64,000 bases of DNA from the NCBI RefSeq assembly GCF_904063065.1, contig NZ_CAJFCL010000006.1:1-64000 (forward strand). Reading direction: 5' to 3'. Origin of the DNA: Pseudomonas paraversuta. GTDB lineage: Bacteria; Pseudomonadota; Gammaproteobacteria; Pseudomonadales; Pseudomonadaceae. Under the pieces are notes generated by a model. The model saw only the letters and a list, made by a program, of their open reading frames with translations, searched no databases and was not told the DNA's origin. Of the stretch, positions 16,895 through 27,940 are shown piece by piece (position 1 is the stretch's first letter; each line of letters begins with the position of its first letter). The translations under genes and the position numbers were made by a program.

Positions 16895-17863
16895 TTAGCC
16901 GCCGATGATTTTCATCACAGTGGCGCCGCCCGAGAAGGCAACGTCCTGCTTGTCGCCCAGGGCTTTCATCAACAAGCTTTGCAAGGCTGGCAGGGCCTGG
17001 TGGCGGGGTTTGTTCAGGAGGTCGCCGACATAGTGGCGATTGCTCGACGAAAGACAGCCATGCAGCCAGCCCGTGGACGACAGCCGTAACCGCGAGCAGG
17101 TACGGCAGAACGGGACGCTTTCGTTGGCGATCACACCGAAGTGACCGAACCCCGGGATCTGGTAGCGCACCGCCGTGGCATCCACCGGTGCATCGGCCTG
17201 CAGGTATTCATAGCGCTCGCCAATCAGCGACAACAGTTGTTGCAGGCTGACGAACTGTTGCAGGAAGGCGTTGCCATCACTGGCCAGATGCCCCATGCGC
17301 ATCAGTTCGATAAAGCGCAGCTCATAGCCGCGCTCAAGGCAGTACTCCAGCAGCGGCATGACCTGATCCAGGTTCTGCCCGCGCAACGGCACCATGTTGA
17401 CCTTGATTTTCATCCCCGCGGCGCTGGCCTGTTGCATGCCGTCGAGGACGGTCGGCAGATCGCCGCCCCGGGCAATGGTGCGAAACGCAACAGGATCAAG
17501 GGTATCGAGGGATACGTTGAGGCGGCGAATACCGGCATCCACCAGCAGCGGCAATTTTCGCGCAAGCAGTTGGCCGTTGGTGGTCAGGCTGATATCACCC
17601 AGGCCCAACTGGCCAACTTCACGCATAAAGGTTTCGAGCTTGGGACTGACCAGCGGTTCGCCGCCGGTAATACGCAAGCGCTCGATGCCTGCGGCTTCGA
17701 TCAGGTAGGCCACCCCGCGCACCATGGCCTCGGCCGACAGTTCATCCTGCGCTGCGACCAGTCGCTTGCCGTTGGGCACGCAGTAGGTACAGGCGTAGTT
17801 GCAGGCAGAGGTCAGACTGATACGCAAATTGCGAAAACGTCTGCCTTGGCGATCAACAATCAT
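16895..17863 (-). CDS. moaA: GTP 3',8-cyclase (molybdopterin biosynthesis)
   Basis: A 322-residue radical SAM enzyme that performs the first step of molybdenum-cofactor synthesis. The N-terminal cluster motif is Cys21-x3-Cys25-x2-Cys28. The C-terminal cluster region reads FCRTCSRLRLSSTGWLHGC, and the protein ends in the Gly-Gly pair typical of MoaA. I chose MIVDRQGRRF at 17863 over the in-frame start at 17899. It stands alone without other moa genes nearby. A 12-bp inverted repeat (17895-17926) lies just upstream. Confidence 0.9.
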   Translation of the reverse strand: MIVDRQGRRFRNLRISLTSACNYACTYCVPNGKRLVAAQDELSAEAMVRGVAYLIEAAGIERLRITGGEPLVSPKLETFMREVGQLGLGDISLTTNGQLLARKLPLLVDAGIRRLNVSLDTLDPVAFRTIARGGDLPTVLDGMQQASAAGMKIKVNMVPLRGQNLDQVMPLLEYCLERGYELRFIELMRMGHLASDGNAFLQQFVSLQQLLSLIGERYEYLQADAPVDATAVRYQIPGFGHFGVIANESVPFCRTCSRLRLSSTGWLHGCLSSSNRHYVGDLLNKPRHQALPALQSLLMKALGDKQDVAFSGGATVMKIIGG

Positions 17864-17894
17864 GGATGACTCCGGCACGGGGAATATAGAGCGC

Positions 17895-17926
17895 GCCAAA
17901 ACTTGACTTAGAAATCAAGTTTTGGC
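17895..17926. repeat. Perfect 12-bp inverted repeat upstream of moaA
   Basis: GCCAAAACTTGA (17895-17906) and TCAAGTTTTGGC (17915-17926) around CTTAGAAA. It lies 32 bp before the moaA start and 33 bp after the TetR stop codon. No T run follows on the minus strand. It may be an operator or a weak terminator. Confidence 0.6.
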
Positions 17927-17958
17927 AAGACCCAGATCCAAGTATATGCCTTGCAGCC

Positions 17959-18600
17959 TTACTCGACAGCCGGGGTGTCCGTATCACGCTTGCGCTTGTT
18001 GCCCATGCGCACGCCGATGTCCATCAGGAACTGGAAGAACCCTTCCTGGTCTTCCAGCACGTTGCTCCAGAACGGCGAGTGGTACAGCGCTACAGCGCCG
18101 TGCACCAGCGCCCAGGCCGCGCAATAGTGGAAGTAAGGTGGCACGTCTTCGAGCTTGCCTTCGCTGATGCGACCCTTGATCAGCAGGGTCAGGCGTTCGA
18201 AGTTGGAAGCACGGATCTTGTGCAGCTCTTCAACCAGTTCAGGCACCTGATTACCTTTGACGACCTTTTCTTCGAGGCGGTCAAACAAGCGGTAGCGCTG
18301 GGGATCACGCATGCGAAATTCAAAGTAGGCGCGCGACAGCGCCTCTTTGTCTTTATCAACGTCAGCGGATTGCAGCAATTCATTCAAATCGCGCTCGTAG
18401 TCGAGCATCAGGCGCAAATAGATCTCGGCCTTGGACTTGAAGTGCTTGTAAATCGTGCCTTTGCCGATACCTACGGCATCAGCAATCATCTCGACGGTGA
18501 CGCTGTCTTCACCAAGTTCGAGGAACAGCTTGAGCGCGGTATCGAGAATTTCTTGCTCGCGGCGACGAAACTCACGGACCTTACGGGGTTCTTTGTGCAT
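17959..18600 (-). CDS. TetR-family transcriptional regulator
   Basis: A 213-residue regulator with an N-terminal TetR helix-turn-helix (about residues 12-60; SVTVEMIADAVGIGKGTIYKHFKSKAEIY) and a C-terminal ligand/dimer domain. In P. aeruginosa a TetR gene of this type precedes the rgsA-tatD region (from memory, PA2957), so this is probably its ortholog. It starts at ATG 18600. Target genes are not evident from this window. About 190 bp without a gene follow before the RgsA promoter. Confidence 0.9.
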   Translation of the reverse strand: MHKEPRKVREFRRREQEILDTALKLFLELGEDSVTVEMIADAVGIGKGTIYKHFKSKAEIYLRLMLDYERDLNELLQSADVDKDKEALSRAYFEFRMRDPQRYRLFDRLEEKVVKGNQVPELVEELHKIRASNFERLTLLIKGRISEGKLEDVPPYFHYCAAWALVHGAVALYHSPFWSNVLEDQEGFFQFLMDIGVRMGNKRKRDTDTPAVE

Positions 18601-18793
18601 AAGAAAAGGTCTGTTCGGGTCAAAATCGAAGCGGAGTATTATGCATTAGTCACGCTAAATTGCACGGACCATCCTGCGTATAGACGTTTACCGAGAATTT
18701 CATATAAACACTATGAGCACTCAAACGAATCACGCGTATTCCAAATCTGTTTAAAAAATGACCAACAGAGACTGGACGTTCAACAAAGCTGAC

Positions 18794-18921
18794 CAATACT
18801 TAAGGAGTCGGCGCAGCATCCCCCCCAAGTGTTTCGCCGATCAAGGCGACAATGGAATGTAGGCCTTTGTTTTACTCCTAATGGTCTTAACCCGGATTCC
18901 CCAGAGTCCGGGTTTTTTTTT
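18794..18921 (+). ncRNA. rgsA: Small RNA RgsA (P16), with promoter and terminator
   Basis: A free-standing plus-strand transcription unit between the TetR gene and tatD, the known location of RgsA in Pseudomonas. A sigma-S-like -10 (CCAATACTTAA, 18793-18803) predicts a start near 18808. The RNA ends in a strong terminator: AACCCGGA (18889-18896), loop, TCCGGGTT (18907-18914) and a run of nine T. There is no credible ORF. RgsA is RpoS-dependent and linked to oxidative stress in P. fluorescens and P. aeruginosa. The assignment rests on synteny, structure and partial recollection of the sequence. Confidence 0.8.
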
Positions 18922-18957
18922 GCCACTCACCCACTCGCTCCCGCAAGGCGTTGGGGG

Positions 18958-19743
18958 CTAGCCCTGAACCCGGGCCAGGGGGAACAGGCGCTTGAAGTTT
19001 TCGGTGGTCTGCTCGGCAAAACGCTCGTAGGACTCGCCGCGCAACATGGCCAGAAATTCGGCGACTTCGCGCACGTATTGCGGCAGGTTCGGCTTGCCAC
19101 GATAGGGAATCGGCGCCAGATACGGCGAGTCGGTCTCAACCAGCAGGCGATCCGCCGGGACTTTGCTGGCCACATCGCGCAGGGCGTCGGCATTACGGAA
19201 GGTGACAATGCCCGACAACGAAATGTAATAGCCCATGTCCAGCGCAGCCTTGGCCATGTCCCAGTCTTCGGTGAAGCAATGCAACACGCCGGCATTGGGC
19301 AGCGCCGCTTCACGCAGCATGGCCAGGGTATCGGCGCGAGCTCCACGGGTATGGATCACCACAGGTTTGCCGGTCTGCTGCGCCGCCTCCAGGTGAACCC
19401 GAAACGACAGTTGCTGTAACTCGGCGGCTTCCGGCTCGTAGTGATAGTCCAGACCCGTCTCGCCAATGGCCACCACCCGCGGGTGATTCAACTCGTTCAG
19501 CAACCAGTCCAGCGCTGGCGCGGCCCCTGGCTGAACATCCAGCGGGTGGACACCCACCGAGCAATCGACATCGGCATAGCGATCCGCCAGGGCTTTGACA
19601 TCGCCCGCATTGTCGGCACTCACGCCAATGCACAGAAAGTGCCCGACACCGCGCTGGCGTGCCGCTGCAAGGGCGGCGTCCAGCGAACCGTCATGGGCAC
19701 TCAGATCAAGGCGATCGAGGTGGCAATGGGAATCTACGAGCAT
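18958..19743 (-). CDS. TatD-family metal-dependent hydrolase
   Basis: A 261-residue TIM-barrel hydrolase (YcfH/TatD group). It begins MLVDSHCHLDRLDL with the metal-binding HxH, and has GETGLDYHYE, VIHTRGA, VLHCFTEDWD and ETDSPYLAPIPYRGK, the usual ligand strands. TatD enzymes are DNases or D-aminoacyl/peptide hydrolases; the exact substrate here is unknown. I chose ATG 19743 over the ORF start at 19770. Only 32 bp separate it from the holB stop; in other Pseudomonas pilZ lies in this gap. Confidence 0.92.
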   Translation of the reverse strand: MLVDSHCHLDRLDLSAHDGSLDAALAAARQRGVGHFLCIGVSADNAGDVKALADRYADVDCSVGVHPLDVQPGAAPALDWLLNELNHPRVVAIGETGLDYHYEPEAAELQQLSFRVHLEAAQQTGKPVVIHTRGARADTLAMLREAALPNAGVLHCFTEDWDMAKAALDMGYYISLSGIVTFRNADALRDVASKVPADRLLVETDSPYLAPIPYRGKPNLPQYVREVAEFLAMLRGESYERFAEQTTENFKRLFPLARVQG

Positions 19744-19775
19744 ACAAAAATCACCTGTTTCACAATTCAATCAAA

Positions 19776-21399
<1,624 letters not shown>

Positions 21400-21409
21400 T
21401 TAATCAATG

Positions 21410-22495
21410 TCATTGCGGGCTTTGCGGCTCGGCCGCAGGGCTCACCGGCTCCGCTGCCGGGGTCGGCGCCGGACTTGAACGGTAGTCGGCACGACGCTTG
21501 ATCTGGAACTCGCGCACGGCATTGTTGTGCGCATCCAGATCATCGGAAAAGGTGTGGCTGCCATCGCCCTTGGCAACAAAATACAGGCTGCTGCCACTGA
21601 CCGGGTGCAAGGCGGCATGAATCGCTTCACGCCCGACCATGGCAATCGGTGTCGGCGGTAAACCCGCAATGGTGTAGGTGTTGTACGGCGTGGGTTCACG
21701 CAGATGGCTACGGGTGAGCTTACCGTTGTAGCGCTCGCCCAGCCCGTAGATCACGGTGGGATCGGTTTGCAGCGGCATACCGATTTTCATGCGGCGCACG
21801 AATACCCCGGCAATCTGCCCGCGTTCCTGGGGCACACCGGTTTCTTTCTCTACCAGAGAGGCCATGATCAGCGCCTGGTAAGGGTCGGCATAGGGTACGT
21901 CCGGGTCTCGTTGCTCCCATTCTTGGGCCAGCACTTTCTCCAGACGGTTGTAGGATTTTTCGAGCAATTGAGCGTCAGTCATGCCCCGCACGAAGCGATA
22001 GGTGTCCGGAAAGAACCGGCCTTCCGGGAATTCTCCGGGATGACCGAGTTTGGCCATGACTTCGCTGTCGCTCAAACCGTCCAGGGTCTGCTCGATTTTT
22101 TCGTGTTTTGCCAGGGCGCTGCGTACCTGGCGGAAGTTCCAGCCTTCGACCAGGGTCAAGCTGTACTGCACCACTTCACCACGCTTCCACAGGCCAATCA
22201 GGTCCTGGGCGCTCATGCCGGGAGTCATGCGGTACTCACCGCTGTGCAGGGGCTGGCCCTCGAGATTGAAGCGCCAGTACAGGCGTAGCCAGAAAGCGTC
22301 ATCCAGCGTGCCATCGGCCTCTAGCCGATTGAAGGTGCCGGTCGGCGTGGCGCCAGCCGGTACGTCGAGCAGTTGCTCTTGTGTCAGGTTAAGCGGTTGT
22401 TCCAGCGCCGAGTTGAGCTTCCAGGCGCTAGCGCCCAGCAACAATCCCGCCAGCACCAGACCTGTCTCCAGCAGCACCAAGAATTTACGTTTCAC
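21410..22495 (-). CDS. mltG: Endolytic murein transglycosylase
   Basis: A 361-residue inner-membrane protein with one N-terminal membrane segment (about residues 4-24) and a periplasmic YceG-like domain. It cleaves nascent glycan strands and sets their length. The catalytic glutamate lies in ASLVEKETGVPQER, and TDPTVIYGLG and YNTYTIAGLPPTPI are family motifs. It starts at GTG 22495, three bases behind the pabC stop. The Pro/Ala-rich C-terminal tail is variable in Pseudomonas. Confidence 0.94.
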   Translation of the reverse strand: MKRKFLVLLETGLVLAGLLLGASAWKLNSALEQPLNLTQEQLLDVPAGATPTGTFNRLEADGTLDDAFWLRLYWRFNLEGQPLHSGEYRMTPGMSAQDLIGLWKRGEVVQYSLTLVEGWNFRQVRSALAKHEKIEQTLDGLSDSEVMAKLGHPGEFPEGRFFPDTYRFVRGMTDAQLLEKSYNRLEKVLAQEWEQRDPDVPYADPYQALIMASLVEKETGVPQERGQIAGVFVRRMKIGMPLQTDPTVIYGLGERYNGKLTRSHLREPTPYNTYTIAGLPPTPIAMVGREAIHAALHPVSGSSLYFVAKGDGSHTFSDDLDAHNNAVREFQIKRRADYRSSPAPTPAAEPVSPAAEPQSPQ

Positions 22496-22498
22496 GAA

Positions 22499-23317
22499 TC
22501 AAACATCCAATAGGGTGCGAGCAATGCCTTGCAGTTTACGGGTGAGCGGCCCCACCGGCCAGCTCAGCTCTGCAAACCCGCGAACAGGCCAGATGCCATA
22601 TACGCTGTTGCAGAGAAAGAGTTCATCGGCCTGCTGCAATTGCTTCAGGCTGATGTCAGAAACATGACAAGGGATGCCCAGCTGTCCGGCCTCGGCCAGT
22701 AGCGCTGCGCGCATCACGCCGGCCACACCGCAACGCTGCAGGTCGGGGGTGAGCAAGGCACCGTCGCGGACCAGAAACAGATTGCTGAACACGCCTTCGA
22801 TGATCCGGCCCGAGGTGTCACGCATCAAGCCCTCGGCGTAGGCCGGGTCTTGCCATTCAGAACGGGCGATCACCTGTTCCAGGCGATTAAGGTGCTTGAG
22901 CCCCGCCAACAGCGGCTGCTCGGCCAGACGGGTGGCGCAGTCAAACAGCTGGATGCCCTGCTCGGCATGGGCCTGCGGGTAAGTAGCAGCCGGACCGGCT
23001 TGAAGAATTCTTCGAGGTTGCGCCTCGGGGTTGGCGCTGTAACCGCGCAGACTGTCGCCACGGGTCAGGATGAGCTTGAGAACGCCCTCCCCCATGGCCT
23101 GCGCATACGCCAGCAATTCGCTGCGGATCAATGCCTGATCCGCAACAATCGCCAGTCGGGTACAACCGAGTGCCAGACGCTGCAAGTGCAGGTCCAGCAG
23201 CTGCGGTTTGCCGGCCTTGACGGCAATGGTCTCGAACAGACCATCACCGTAGGCCAGCCCACGGTCTTTAAGCGACGCCAAGGCGTTCGCTGGCTGGCCG
23301 TCGACCCAGCTTTGCAT
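22499..23317 (-). CDS. pabC: Aminodeoxychorismate lyase
   Basis: A 272-residue class IV PLP enzyme that converts 4-amino-4-deoxychorismate to p-aminobenzoate and pyruvate for folate synthesis. It starts [30 protein letters not shown], the fold-type IV N-terminal signature, and ends with the ITLxE-equivalent LKQLQQADELFLCNSVYGIWPV. Its ATG overlaps the fabF stop (TGATG). The fabF-pabC-mltG-tmk-holB order is conserved in gammaproteobacteria. Confidence 0.94.
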   Translation of the reverse strand: MQSWVDGQPANALASLKDRGLAYGDGLFETIAVKAGKPQLLDLHLQRLALGCTRLAIVADQALIRSELLAYAQAMGEGVLKLILTRGDSLRGYSANPEAQPRRILQAGPAATYPQAHAEQGIQLFDCATRLAEQPLLAGLKHLNRLEQVIARSEWQDPAYAEGLMRDTSGRIIEGVFSNLFLVRDGALLTPDLQRCGVAGVMRAALLAEAGQLGIPCHVSDISLKQLQQADELFLCNSVYGIWPVRGFAELSWPVGPLTRKLQGIARTLLDV

Positions 23318-24561
23318 CAGTCGGTGAACCGGCGGAACACCAACGAGCCGTTGGTGCCGCCAAAACCGAATGAGTTGGACAGCACTACATCGATCGGCAT
23401 TTCCCGCGCCTTGTGCGGCACGAAGTCGAGGTCGCAGCCTTCATCCGGCTCATCGAGGTTGATGGTCGGCGGAGCTATCTGGCTGTTGATCGCCAGCACG
23501 CTGAAGATTGCCTCTACCGCGCCTGCAGCACCCAGCAAGTGACCGGTCATGGATTTGGTCGAGCTCACCGCCAGGTTGTAGGCGTGCTCGCCAAACACCG
23601 ACTTGATCGCCGACACTTCCGCCAGGTCACCCGCAGGCGTCGACGTGCCATGGGCGTTGATGTACTGCACTTGATCGCCGTTAATTCTGGCGTCGCGCAA
23701 GGCGTTGGTGATGCAGCGTGCAGCGCCCGCACCGTCAGCCGGAGGCGAGGTCATGTGATAAGCATCACCGCTCATGCCAAAACCTATCAGTTCGGCATAG
23801 ATGGTCGCACCACGGGCCTTGGCATGCTCAAGCTCTTCAAGCACCAGCGCACCGGCACCATCAGAAAGCACAAAACCGTCACGGCCTTTGTCCCAGGGAC
23901 GGCTGGCACGCGTCGGGTCGTCGTTACGGGTCGACAACGCACGCGAGGCACCAAAGCCGCCCATGCCCAGACCGCACGCGGCCATCTCGGCGCCGCCGGC
24001 AATCATTACGTCGGCTTCGCCGTAAGCAATGTTGCGTGCCGCCATGCCGATGCAGTGCGTACCCGTGGTACAGGCTGTGGCAATGGCGTAGTTCGGACCC
24101 TGCGTACCCAGGTGGATAGACAGAAAGCCGGAAATCATATTGATGATCGAGCCAGGCACGAAAAACGGAGAGATCCGTCGCGGGCCTTGCTCATGCAGGG
24201 TACGGCTGGTTTCTTCGATATTGGTCAGACCACCAATACCGGAGCCCATTGCTACACCGATGCGCTCACGATTGGCATCTGTGACTTCAAGGCCGGAATT
24301 ACGCACAGCTTGAAATCCGGCTGCCAATCCGTATTGAATAAACAGGTCAAGTTTTCGGGACTCTTTGACGGAGAGGTAATCCTCAACGTTAAAACCCTGT
24401 ACCGAGCCGCCAAAACGGGTGGAATAGGCAGAAAGATCCGTGTGTTCGATCAGACCAATGCCACTTCGGCCTGCCAGAATGCCTTGCCAGGAGCTTGGTA
24501 CATCTGCACCCAGCGGCGACAACATCCCCATACCGGTGACTACGACGCGTCTACGCGACAC
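23317..24561 (-). CDS. fabF: 3-oxoacyl-ACP synthase II
   Basis: A 414-residue condensing enzyme that elongates acyl-ACP. The active-site triad is visible: Cys in [12 protein letters not shown], His in [11 protein letters not shown] and His in [15 protein letters not shown] chose the GTG at 24561 ([18 protein letters not shown]), preceded by AAAGGAGAG; the longer reading frame begins inside the acpP-fabF terminator. It is separated from acpP by a hairpin that may lower its expression relative to acpP. Confidence 0.96.
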   Translation of the reverse strand: MSRRRVVVTGMGMLSPLGADVPSSWQGILAGRSGIGLIEHTDLSAYSTRFGGSVQGFNVEDYLSVKESRKLDLFIQYGLAAGFQAVRNSGLEVTDANRERIGVAMGSGIGGLTNIEETSRTLHEQGPRRISPFFVPGSIINMISGFLSIHLGTQGPNYAIATACTTGTHCIGMAARNIAYGEADVMIAGGAEMAACGLGMGGFGASRALSTRNDDPTRASRPWDKGRDGFVLSDGAGALVLEELEHAKARGATIYAELIGFGMSGDAYHMTSPPADGAGAARCITNALRDARINGDQVQYINAHGTSTPAGDLAEVSAIKSVFGEHAYNLAVSSTKSMTGHLLGAAGAVEAIFSVLAINSQIAPPTINLDEPDEGCDLDFVPHKAREMPIDVVLSNSFGFGGTNGSLVFRRFTD

Positions 24562-24608
24562 AGCACTCTCCTTTATTCTATTGACGACACTTTGCATCAC
24601 ACCTAAAG

Positions 24609-24643
24609 AAAAAACCGCACGCCAGAGCGGCAGTGCGGTTTTT
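24609..24643 (-). terminator. Intra-operon terminator/attenuator between acpP and fabF
   Basis: On the minus strand AAAAACCGCAC pairs with GTGCGGTTTTTT around a 12-nt loop. It lies 30 bp behind the acpP stop and 48 bp ahead of the fabF start. It would end most acpP transcripts and let some read through, which suits the need for far more ACP than FabF. Confidence 0.75.
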
Positions 24644-24672
24644 CCATAACAGCGAGCAACGATTACAAGCAA

Positions 24673-24909
24673 TTAAGCCTGGTGGTTAGTCACGTAATCG
24701 ATAGCAGCTTGTACGGTCGTGATCTTTTCAGCTTCTTCGTCAGGAATTTCAGTCTCGAATTCCTCTTCAAGAGCCATCACAAGCTCAACGGTGTCAAGGG
24801 AGTCGGCACCCAGGTCTTCAACGAAGGAAGCAGTGTTTACTACTTCTTCTTCTTTAACGCCCAGTTGCTCGGCTACGATTTTCTTGACGCGCTCTTCGAT
24901 GGTGCTCAT
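24673..24909 (-). CDS. acpP: Acyl carrier protein
   Basis: A 78-residue acidic carrier with the phosphopantetheine attachment serine in [20 protein letters not shown]. It carries growing acyl chains for fatty-acid, lipid A and phospholipid synthesis. Length and sequence are canonical. The 190-bp gap between fabG and acpP is AT-rich (24950-25095) and includes TATAAA-like stretches, so acpP probably has its own strong promoter; I could not fix the boxes. A terminator follows the gene. Confidence 0.97.
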   Translation of the reverse strand: MSTIEERVKKIVAEQLGVKEEEVVNTASFVEDLGADSLDTVELVMALEEEFETEIPDEEAEKITTVQAAIDYVTNHQA

Positions 24910-25100
24910 ACCTTGTTTTCACTCCTAATGGACAAATTCAGGCAGCTGGCCAGCGGGCAAGTGTATCGAAAGACTTTTCAGTTTTTCAACTGAAAGCTTT
25001 GCACTCATCCCTCAACGGCCCTCTGCCTATAAATAGATTGCAGCTTTATAACGGATTTTAGACAGCTCGTATGACATTTTTTTGAAGCAATCCGTCACAT

Positions 25101-25844
25101 TTAACTCATGTACATCCCGCCGTTGACCGGGATTGTAGCTCCGGTCACGTAGGCTGCACCGTCAGAGGCCAGAAAAGAAACCACGTTTGCGATCTCTTGT
25201 GCCTGACCCAAACGGCCCAGCGGAATCTGTGTCAGCAAGGCTTCACGCTGTGCCTGCGGCAACTCGCGGGTCATATCGGTATCGATAAACCCTGGCGCTA
25301 CCGAGTTCACAGTGATCGAGCGCGAGCCCACTTCACGTGCCAGCGCACGGCTGAAACCTTCCAGGCCAGCCTTGGCGGCGGCATAGTTTACTTGGCCTGC
25401 GTTGCCCATGGCACCCACAACAGAGCCAATACTGATAATTCGTCCCCAACGGGCCTTGGTCATGCCGCGCAAAACACCCTTGGACAGGCGAAACAGACTG
25501 TTCAAGTTGGTATCGACGACGTCATGCCATTCGTCATTTTTCATCCGCATCATCAGGTTATCGCGGGTGATGCCGGCATTATTGACCAGGATCGCCGGCG
25601 CACCGAACTGTTCCTGAATGCTGTTCAGCACCGCGGCAACTGATTCATCGCTGGTAACATTAAGTTCCATGCCGGTACCCTGAACACCGTGTTCTTTCAG
25701 GGTGGCAGCGATGCGCTCGGCACCGGCTTGCGACGTAGCAGTGCCGATTACAACGGCGCCCTGACGACCCAATTCCAGGGCAATAGCCTGGCCAATACCA
25801 CGGCTGGCGCCGGTTACCAGTGCAACTTTACCTTGCAAGCTCAT
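25101..25844 (-). CDS. fabG: 3-oxoacyl-ACP reductase
   Basis: A 247-residue NADPH-dependent SDR that reduces 3-oxoacyl-ACP. It begins MSLQGKVALVTGASRGIGQAIA, has NNAG in VNNAGITRDNLMMRM, the catalytic serine in ISIGSVVG and Tyr/Lys in VNYAAAKAG. It ends with the usual ATIPVNGGMYM. The ATG at 25844 is preferred over an in-frame upstream start at 25895 that overlaps fabD. It sits between fabD (16 bp upstream) and acpP. Confidence 0.96.
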   Translation of the reverse strand: MSLQGKVALVTGASRGIGQAIALELGRQGAVVIGTATSQAGAERIAATLKEHGVQGTGMELNVTSDESVAAVLNSIQEQFGAPAILVNNAGITRDNLMMRMKNDEWHDVVDTNLNSLFRLSKGVLRGMTKARWGRIISIGSVVGAMGNAGQVNYAAAKAGLEGFSRALAREVGSRSITVNSVAPGFIDTDMTRELPQAQREALLTQIPLGRLGQAQEIANVVSFLASDGAAYVTGATIPVNGGMYMS

Positions 25845-25860
25845 GCAGGCTTCTCCTAAT

Positions 25861-26799
25861 TCAAGCCAGTGCCGTACGCGCAGCGGCGAAGGCATCTGGG
25901 GTATTCAAGTTGTGAGTGGTTACGCCTTCTGCGCAACGTTTGCTGATGCCTACCAGGACTTTGCCCGGACCGCACTCAACCAAGTCAACCGGACCGCTGG
26001 CTGCAAGCGCCTGTACCGATTCAACCCAGCGCACCGGCTTGTACAGCTGCTCGAGCAGATCGCGCTTGAGGGTTTCCAGATCTTGCACAATGGCCGCACT
26101 GACGTTCTGCACCAGAGGAATCTGTGGCGCCTGCCAATCAATCGCCTGAATCGACTCGGCGAAGCGCTCTGCGGCAGGACGCATCAACTCACAATGCGAA
26201 GGTACGCTGACCGGCAATGGCAGCGCACGCTTGGCTCCGGCGGCCTTGCACAGCTCCATGGCACGCTCGACGGCAGCCTTGGAACCGGCAATTACAACCT
26301 GACCCGGCGAGTTGAAGTTAACCGCGCTGACCACTTCACCCTGGGCAGCTTCAGCACAGGCTTGCAGCACAACGGCGTCTTCGAGCCCCAGAATCGCCGC
26401 CATGGCGCCCTGACCGGCCGGAACAGCTTCCTGCATCAGTTGCCCGCGACGCTCAACCAGCCTGACCGCATCCGCCAGGCTCAGACAGCCGGCAGCCACC
26501 AGGGCGCTGTATTCACCCAGGCTGTGACCGGCAACATAATCCGGACGCTTGCCGCCTTCGGCCAGCCACAGACGCCAAAGGGCAATCGAGGCAGTCAGAA
26601 TGGCTGGCTGGGTAACATCAGTTTGATTGAGTTTTTCTGCCGGCCCTTCCTGGGTCACGGCCCACAGGTCGTAACCCAGAGCATCAGAAGCTTCTTTGAA
26701 GGTATCAATGACCAGCGGATGAGCCGCGCCCAGCTCGGCCAACATGCCGAGGGACTGCGAACCCTGCCCTGGAAAGACGAATGCGAGGGATGTAGACAT
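25861..26799 (-). CDS. fabD: Malonyl-CoA:ACP transacylase
   Basis: A 312-residue enzyme that loads malonyl groups onto ACP. The N-terminal VFPGQGSQ motif and the active-site GHSLGEYSAL (Ser near residue 92) are clear, with the catalytic His in VSVPSHCELM. Start at ATG 26799 (MSTSLAFVFPGQGSQS); the longer frame to 26859 is not needed. A 126-bp gap separates it from plsX upstream. Confidence 0.96.
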   Translation of the reverse strand: MSTSLAFVFPGQGSQSLGMLAELGAAHPLVIDTFKEASDALGYDLWAVTQEGPAEKLNQTDVTQPAILTASIALWRLWLAEGGKRPDYVAGHSLGEYSALVAAGCLSLADAVRLVERRGQLMQEAVPAGQGAMAAILGLEDAVVLQACAEAAQGEVVSAVNFNSPGQVVIAGSKAAVERAMELCKAAGAKRALPLPVSVPSHCELMRPAAERFAESIQAIDWQAPQIPLVQNVSAAIVQDLETLKRDLLEQLYKPVRWVESVQALAASGPVDLVECGPGKVLVGISKRCAEGVTTHNLNTPDAFAAARTALA

Positions 26800-26925
26800 G
26801 TAACAAGCCCCTAATGATCTTGTCGTCGGAGAATTGACGTCCTGCCGTGGCGGACGCAAGAAACTGACAGTTGGATGGCTGATTAGACCGGGCGGTCACA
26901 TTTCAGTACCCGGCCGGCAAAACGC

Positions 26926-27936
26926 CTACGGCAACAACCCTTCAAGGCGCCCATACAAACGCTTTGGCAGGTCTTCATGGATTTCAATCAGTGCGCGCTC
27001 TATTGCACTCTGAAAGCCCTGAGCACCTGCCGAACCGTGACTCTTGATAACAATGCCCTGCAAACCGAGAAAACTCGCACCATTATGCCGGGCGGGTGCC
27101 AGATCAGCCTGCAAACGCCGCATTAACGGTAACGCCAGCGCACCGACAAACCGGCCGAACAGCGTACGCTTGAATACCGCCCGGATCCTGCTCGAAATCA
27201 TCGTCGCCAGACCTTCGCTGGATTTGAGCAAGATATTGCCGACAAATCCATCGCACACCACCACATCGGCCTCACCCCGGTACACCCCGTCACCCTCAAT
27301 AAAGCCGATGTAATTGAGGCCAGGCGCCGACTGCAACAATACCGCCGCTTCCTTGACCTGCTGATTACCCTTGACGTCCTCGGTGCCTATATTGAGCAAG
27401 GCGACCCGCGGACGCAGAATACCCAGCGCCTGCGCCGCCACCGAACCCATCACGGCAAACTGAAACAACTGCCCGGCAGTGCAATCAACATTGGCCCCCA
27501 GATCCAGCAACTGACAGTAGCCGGTTTGGGTCGGCACCGCTGCCACCATTGCCGGACGATCAATCCCCGGCAAGGTTTTAAGCACATGCCGCGACAGCGC
27601 CATCAGCGCCCCGGTATTACCTGAGCTCACGCATGCCTGCACCTTGCCGTCACGCAACAACTCCAGCGCTACACGCATAGAAGAGTCCGGCTTGCTGCGC
27701 AAAGCTAGCGAAGGCCGCTCATTCATGGCGATCACTTCTGAAGCAGGGGTAATAGTCAGGCGCGTGCGATCCACAGCCGGATAGCTGGCAATCAGATTTT
27801 CAAGTTCGGAGGGTTGACCGACGAGGGTCAGGTGTAACGAGGGAGTAGCAGACAGGCAAGCAATACTGGCCTGAACAATGCTGCGGGGACCGAAGTCCCC
27901 GCCCATTGCGTCGATCGCGATGACCTGAACGGACAA
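26926..27936 (-). CDS. plsX: Phosphate acyltransferase
   Basis: A 336-residue enzyme that makes acyl-phosphate from acyl-ACP for phospholipid synthesis. The N-terminus [12 protein letters not shown] and the motif [21 protein letters not shown] are diagnostic. The only start that keeps the full N-terminus is TTG 27936, four bases behind the rpmF stop, with a poor ribosome-binding site (ACGAG). Translational coupling to rpmF is therefore likely. Length is normal. Confidence 0.94.
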   Translation of the reverse strand: MSVQVIAIDAMGGDFGPRSIVQASIACLSATPSLHLTLVGQPSELENLIASYPAVDRTRLTITPASEVIAMNERPSLALRSKPDSSMRVALELLRDGKVQACVSSGNTGALMALSRHVLKTLPGIDRPAMVAAVPTQTGYCQLLDLGANVDCTAGQLFQFAVMGSVAAQALGILRPRVALLNIGTEDVKGNQQVKEAAVLLQSAPGLNYIGFIEGDGVYRGEADVVVCDGFVGNILLKSSEGLATMISSRIRAVFKRTLFGRFVGALALPLMRRLQADLAPARHNGASFLGLQGIVIKSHGSAGAQGFQSAIERALIEIHEDLPKRLYGRLEGLLP

Positions 27937-27940
27937 GTGA

